DNA from: JAZSMS01 sp045536015
GTDB lineage: Bacteria > Bacillota > Clostridia > Christensenellales > QALW01
Assembly: GCA_045536015.1 (NCBI GenBank)
Contig: JAZSMS010000120.1
Span: forward strand, 1 to 8,410
Direction of reading: 5' to 3'
DNA: 8,410 nucleotides
The translations under genes were made by a program, and so were the position numbers. Every line of letters begins with the position of its first letter. The stretch's first letter is position 1. Positions 6,657 through 8,410 of the stretch are shown here, piece after piece. The notes beneath the pieces are model-generated. The model did not search any database, was not told where the DNA came from, and saw nothing but the letters and a program-made list of their open reading frames with translations.

Positions 6657-6685
6657 AAAAAGCGAGCGTTATGCTCGCTTTTTTA
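6654..6685. terminator. Bidirectional terminator between convergent genes
   Basis: AGCGAGC (6661-6667), loop GTTAT, GCTCGCT (6673-6679), with an A-run (6654-6660) before and a T-run (6680-6684) after. The hairpin has a U-tract when read on either strand. It lies exactly between the stop of the plus-strand DUF2383-like gene and the stop of the minus-strand kinase gene, so it can end both transcripts. Confidence 0.92.
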
Positions 6686-6686
6686 A

Positions 6687-7436
6687 TTATTCAAAGTCAA
6701 CGACATTTGTCCACGAAAGTAAAAATTCGCGTTCTTTTTCGTTACCCTTAACTGATTGTGACGCCGCAACGATAGGCATCCATTTTTGAACGTACTGCTT
6801 TGCGGTATCACTCTTTTTACAAAAGGTGTCAAGATAGAGCTCAGCGGCCTCTTTGTCACCTTCTAAGCAGAACAAAAGATAAGTTCTTGCAACGTCTGCC
6901 GAGGCATTTCCCTGTGTAGCGTGAGCCCAGTCGATAACAAATGGTGTACCGTCTTTTGCAATAATAATGTTTGAGGGATTAAAATCACCGTGACAAACCT
7001 TTTTATGCTTTGGCATACCCTCAAGACGCGTATGAAGCTCGTAGCGTGTGGTAGCATCAAGCGAGGATTCGCTTATCTTGCGGTTCATTTTATCCTTTAA
7101 TTTGTTTAAAAGAGGGCATTGCTGAGCGTGTATATCAAGCTGAATATCAACCATAAGATTAATATATTCTGCTTTTTTATCGGGGTTCTTTTGCATAAGC
7201 TCGGCAAGAGTTTCGCCTTCTATATAGTTAAGAACTATTGCCCATTTTCCGTCAATTAAAGTAACCTCTAAAACCTTTTGTGTGCAAAGATTTGTTTCTT
7301 CAATTCTTGCCTGGTTAAGTGCCTCGTTAAGAACGTCGGCCTTAGAAAAATCATGATTAAAAACCTTTATGCACTTATCTCCGTCACGATAGATAGTTTT
7401 GTCTTTTCTTACACAAATTACATTATTTAAATTCAT
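6687..7436 (-). CDS. Aminoglycoside phosphotransferase/choline kinase-like small-molecule kinase
   Basis: ATP-dependent kinase of the APH/choline-kinase fold, probably phosphorylating a small metabolite; the substrate is unknown and a drug-resistance role is not implied. The N-lobe (about 5-70) carries the ATP-binding Lys24 in KCIKVF (21-26) and a plausible partner Glu38. The hinge-like segment IVLNYIEGETL (67-77) follows. The catalytic loop is VCHGDFNPSNIII (147-159) with Asp151 and Asn156, and the metal-binding Asp169 lies in FVIDWAHA (167-174). At 249 residues it is compact, shorter than most classical aminoglycoside kinases, with a shortened C-terminal helical lobe. There is no signal peptide. 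The start is supported by GGAGG (complement of 7444-7448) 7 nt upstream. It begins only 17 nt after the adhE stop and so is probably co-transcribed with adhE as the distal gene, ending at the shared hairpin. Confidence 0.87.
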   Translation of the reverse strand: MNLNNVICVRKDKTIYRDGDKCIKVFNHDFSKADVLNEALNQARIEETNLCTQKVLEVTLIDGKWAIVLNYIEGETLAELMQKNPDKKAEYINLMVDIQLDIHAQQCPLLNKLKDKMNRKISESSLDATTRYELHTRLEGMPKHKKVCHGDFNPSNIIIAKDGTPFVIDWAHATQGNASADVARTYLLFCLEGDKEAAELYLDTFCKKSDTAKQYVQKWMPIVAASQSVKGNEKEREFLLSWTNVVDFE

Positions 7437-7443
7437 TTTAAAA

Positions 7444-7448
7444 CCTCC
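7444..7448 (-). promoter_or_regulatory. Ribosome binding site of the kinase gene in the 17-nt adhE-kinase gap
   Basis: The complement reads GGAGG, 7 nt before the kinase ATG and a few bases after the adhE stop TAA (complement of 7454-7456). There is no room for a terminator or promoter, which supports co-transcription. Confidence 0.8.
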
Positions 7449-7453
7449 ATCAA

Positions 7454-8410
7454 TTATGCTTTGGGCATTTCTTTTTCTACAAAATGTTTGCCATAGTAAG
7501 CGTTAAGATAGATCTGCTTAATTTCGCTCATAAGAGGATAACGGGGGTTAGCACCGGTGCACTGATCGTCAAATGCCTGCTCAACCATTTCGTCAAGGCG
7601 GGCAAGGAAATCAGCCTCGTCAATTCCGTAATCTTTGATGGTTTCTTTAATTCCAACTCGGGCTTTAAGATCGTTAATAGCCTTAATAAGATTTTCAAGC
7701 TTTTCTTCATTCGTATTGCCACCAAGGTTAAGATAATCTGCAATTTCGGCATAACGGGCAAGAGTATGAGGATGATCGTACTGCGAGAACGTGCCCATTT
7801 TTGCAGGAGCCTCCGAAGCGTTAAAGCGAATAACTTCCTCTATTAAAAGAGCATTAGCAACGCCGTGAGGCAAGTGGTGGAAAGCACCAAGCTTATGAGC
7901 CATCGAGTGACATACACCAAGGAAAGCGTTGGCAAAAGCCATACCTGCCATAGTTGCGGCGTTAGCCATCTTCTCTCTTGCAATTACATCTGTCTGTCCG
8001 TTCTCGTAAGCTCTCGGCAAGTACTCGAAAATAACCTTTAAGCTCTGTAATGCAAGACCGTCTGTATAATCTGTAGCAAGCATTGCAGCGTATGCTTCAA
8101 CAGCATGTGTTACCGCGTCAATACCTGATGCAGCCGTAAGTCCCTTAGGAGCGCTCATATGAAGGTCTGCATCAACGATTGCCATATTGGGAAGCAATTC
8201 GTAATCTGCAAGAGGATATTTAACACCGGTCTGCTCGTCTGTGATAACTGCGAAAGGTGTTACCTCCGAACCTGTACCTGCTGATGTAGGGATTGCAATA
8301 AAATATGCCTTCTCACCCATCTTAGGGAATGTATATACTCTCTTTCTGATATCGATAAAACGCATTGCCATATCAAGGAAGTCAACTTCCGGATGCTCGT
8401 AAAGTACCCA
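7454..8410 (-). CDS. adhE: AdhE-type iron-dependent alcohol dehydrogenase, C-terminal part
   Basis: C-terminal iron-dependent alcohol dehydrogenase domain of a bifunctional acetaldehyde/alcohol dehydrogenase, which reduces acetyl-CoA to ethanol with NADH during fermentation. The frame stays open to the right edge, and the residues before the first in-window Met (complement of 8369-8371) read WVLYEHPEVDFLD, followed by MAMRFIDIRKRVYTFP, a stretch typical of AdhE. The start therefore lies outside and only about 318 residues are seen. Counting from that Met, the nucleotide/iron region PTSAGTGSEVTPF (28-40) is intact, and the four iron ligands expected from E. coli AdhE are present with identical spacing: Asp85 and His89 (GIDAVTH), His155 (GVCHSMAH) and His169 (LPHG). 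CTGANPRYPL near the C-terminus is also AdhE-like. A stand-alone iron alcohol dehydrogenase cannot be excluded without the missing N-terminal half. The gene is upstream of, and probably co-transcribed with, the kinase. Confidence 0.88.
   Translation of the reverse strand, partial: WVLYEHPEVDFLDMAMRFIDIRKRVYTFPKMGEKAYFIAIPTSAGTGSEVTPFAVITDEQTGVKYPLADYELLPNMAIVDADLHMSAPKGLTAASGIDAVTHAVEAYAAMLATDYTDGLALQSLKVIFEYLPRAYENGQTDVIAREKMANAATMAGMAFANAFLGVCHSMAHKLGAFHHLPHGVANALLIEEVIRFNASEAPAKMGTFSQYDHPHTLARYAEIADYLNLGGNTNEEKLENLIKAINDLKARVGIKETIKDYGIDEADFLARLDEMVEQAFDDQCTGANPRYPLMSEIKQIYLNAYYGKHFVEKEMPKA

Noticed and set aside
6687..7436. Aminoglycoside resistance gene
   Set aside because: Only the general kinase fold and motifs match. 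The protein is short, sits behind adhE, and shows no mobile-element context, so a metabolic kinase is more likely.

Overview
The window looks like chromosomal DNA from a low-GC, anaerobic, Clostridia-like Firmicute. The evidence is the AT-rich sequence with A/T-ending codons, strong AGGAG-type ribosome binding sites, compact GC-stem/U-tract terminators behind most units, sigma-A-like promoters with extended -10 elements, and an AdhE-type fermentative alcohol dehydrogenase. No species can be named from the sequence alone. I see no rRNA, tRNA, CRISPR array, IS element, phage gene or toxin-antitoxin pair.

Layout. (1) Positions 1-954 (+) hold the 3' part of an ArsB/SLC13-like membrane transporter cut by the left edge, closed by a terminator. 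(2) A 277-nt AT-rich spacer holds an imperfect inverted repeat and then a good promoter. (3) Positions 1232-3079 (+) are a tightly coupled three-gene operon: SGNH hydrolase, small unknown membrane protein, histidine phosphatase. Its reading frames overlap by 29 nt and then by 1 nt. (4) A 273-nt spacer may hold decayed coding sequence and carries a probable promoter for (5) a single acyltransferase-like gene (3353-4258), which ends in its own terminator. (6) Positions 4377-6146 (+) encode a Na/Pi-cotransporter-family protein with C-terminal PhoU domains, with its own promoter and terminator. (7) Positions 6222-6656 (+) encode a small helical, ferritin-like/DUF2383-type protein. (8) On the minus strand, convergent with all of these, the C-terminal third of adhE (entering from the right edge) is followed 17 nt later by a small APH/choline-kinase-like kinase. 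One shared terminator hairpin separates the two convergent transcription directions.

How the genes work together. Most units look independent and housekeeping-like: anion or metabolite transport, phosphate transport, fermentation of acetyl-CoA to ethanol. The associations that carry information are the SGNH/membrane/phosphatase operon, whose middle gene I cannot identify, and the pairing of adhE with a small-molecule kinase of unknown substrate. I found no convincing new defence, mobile or regulatory system; the findings are modest leads and are scored accordingly.
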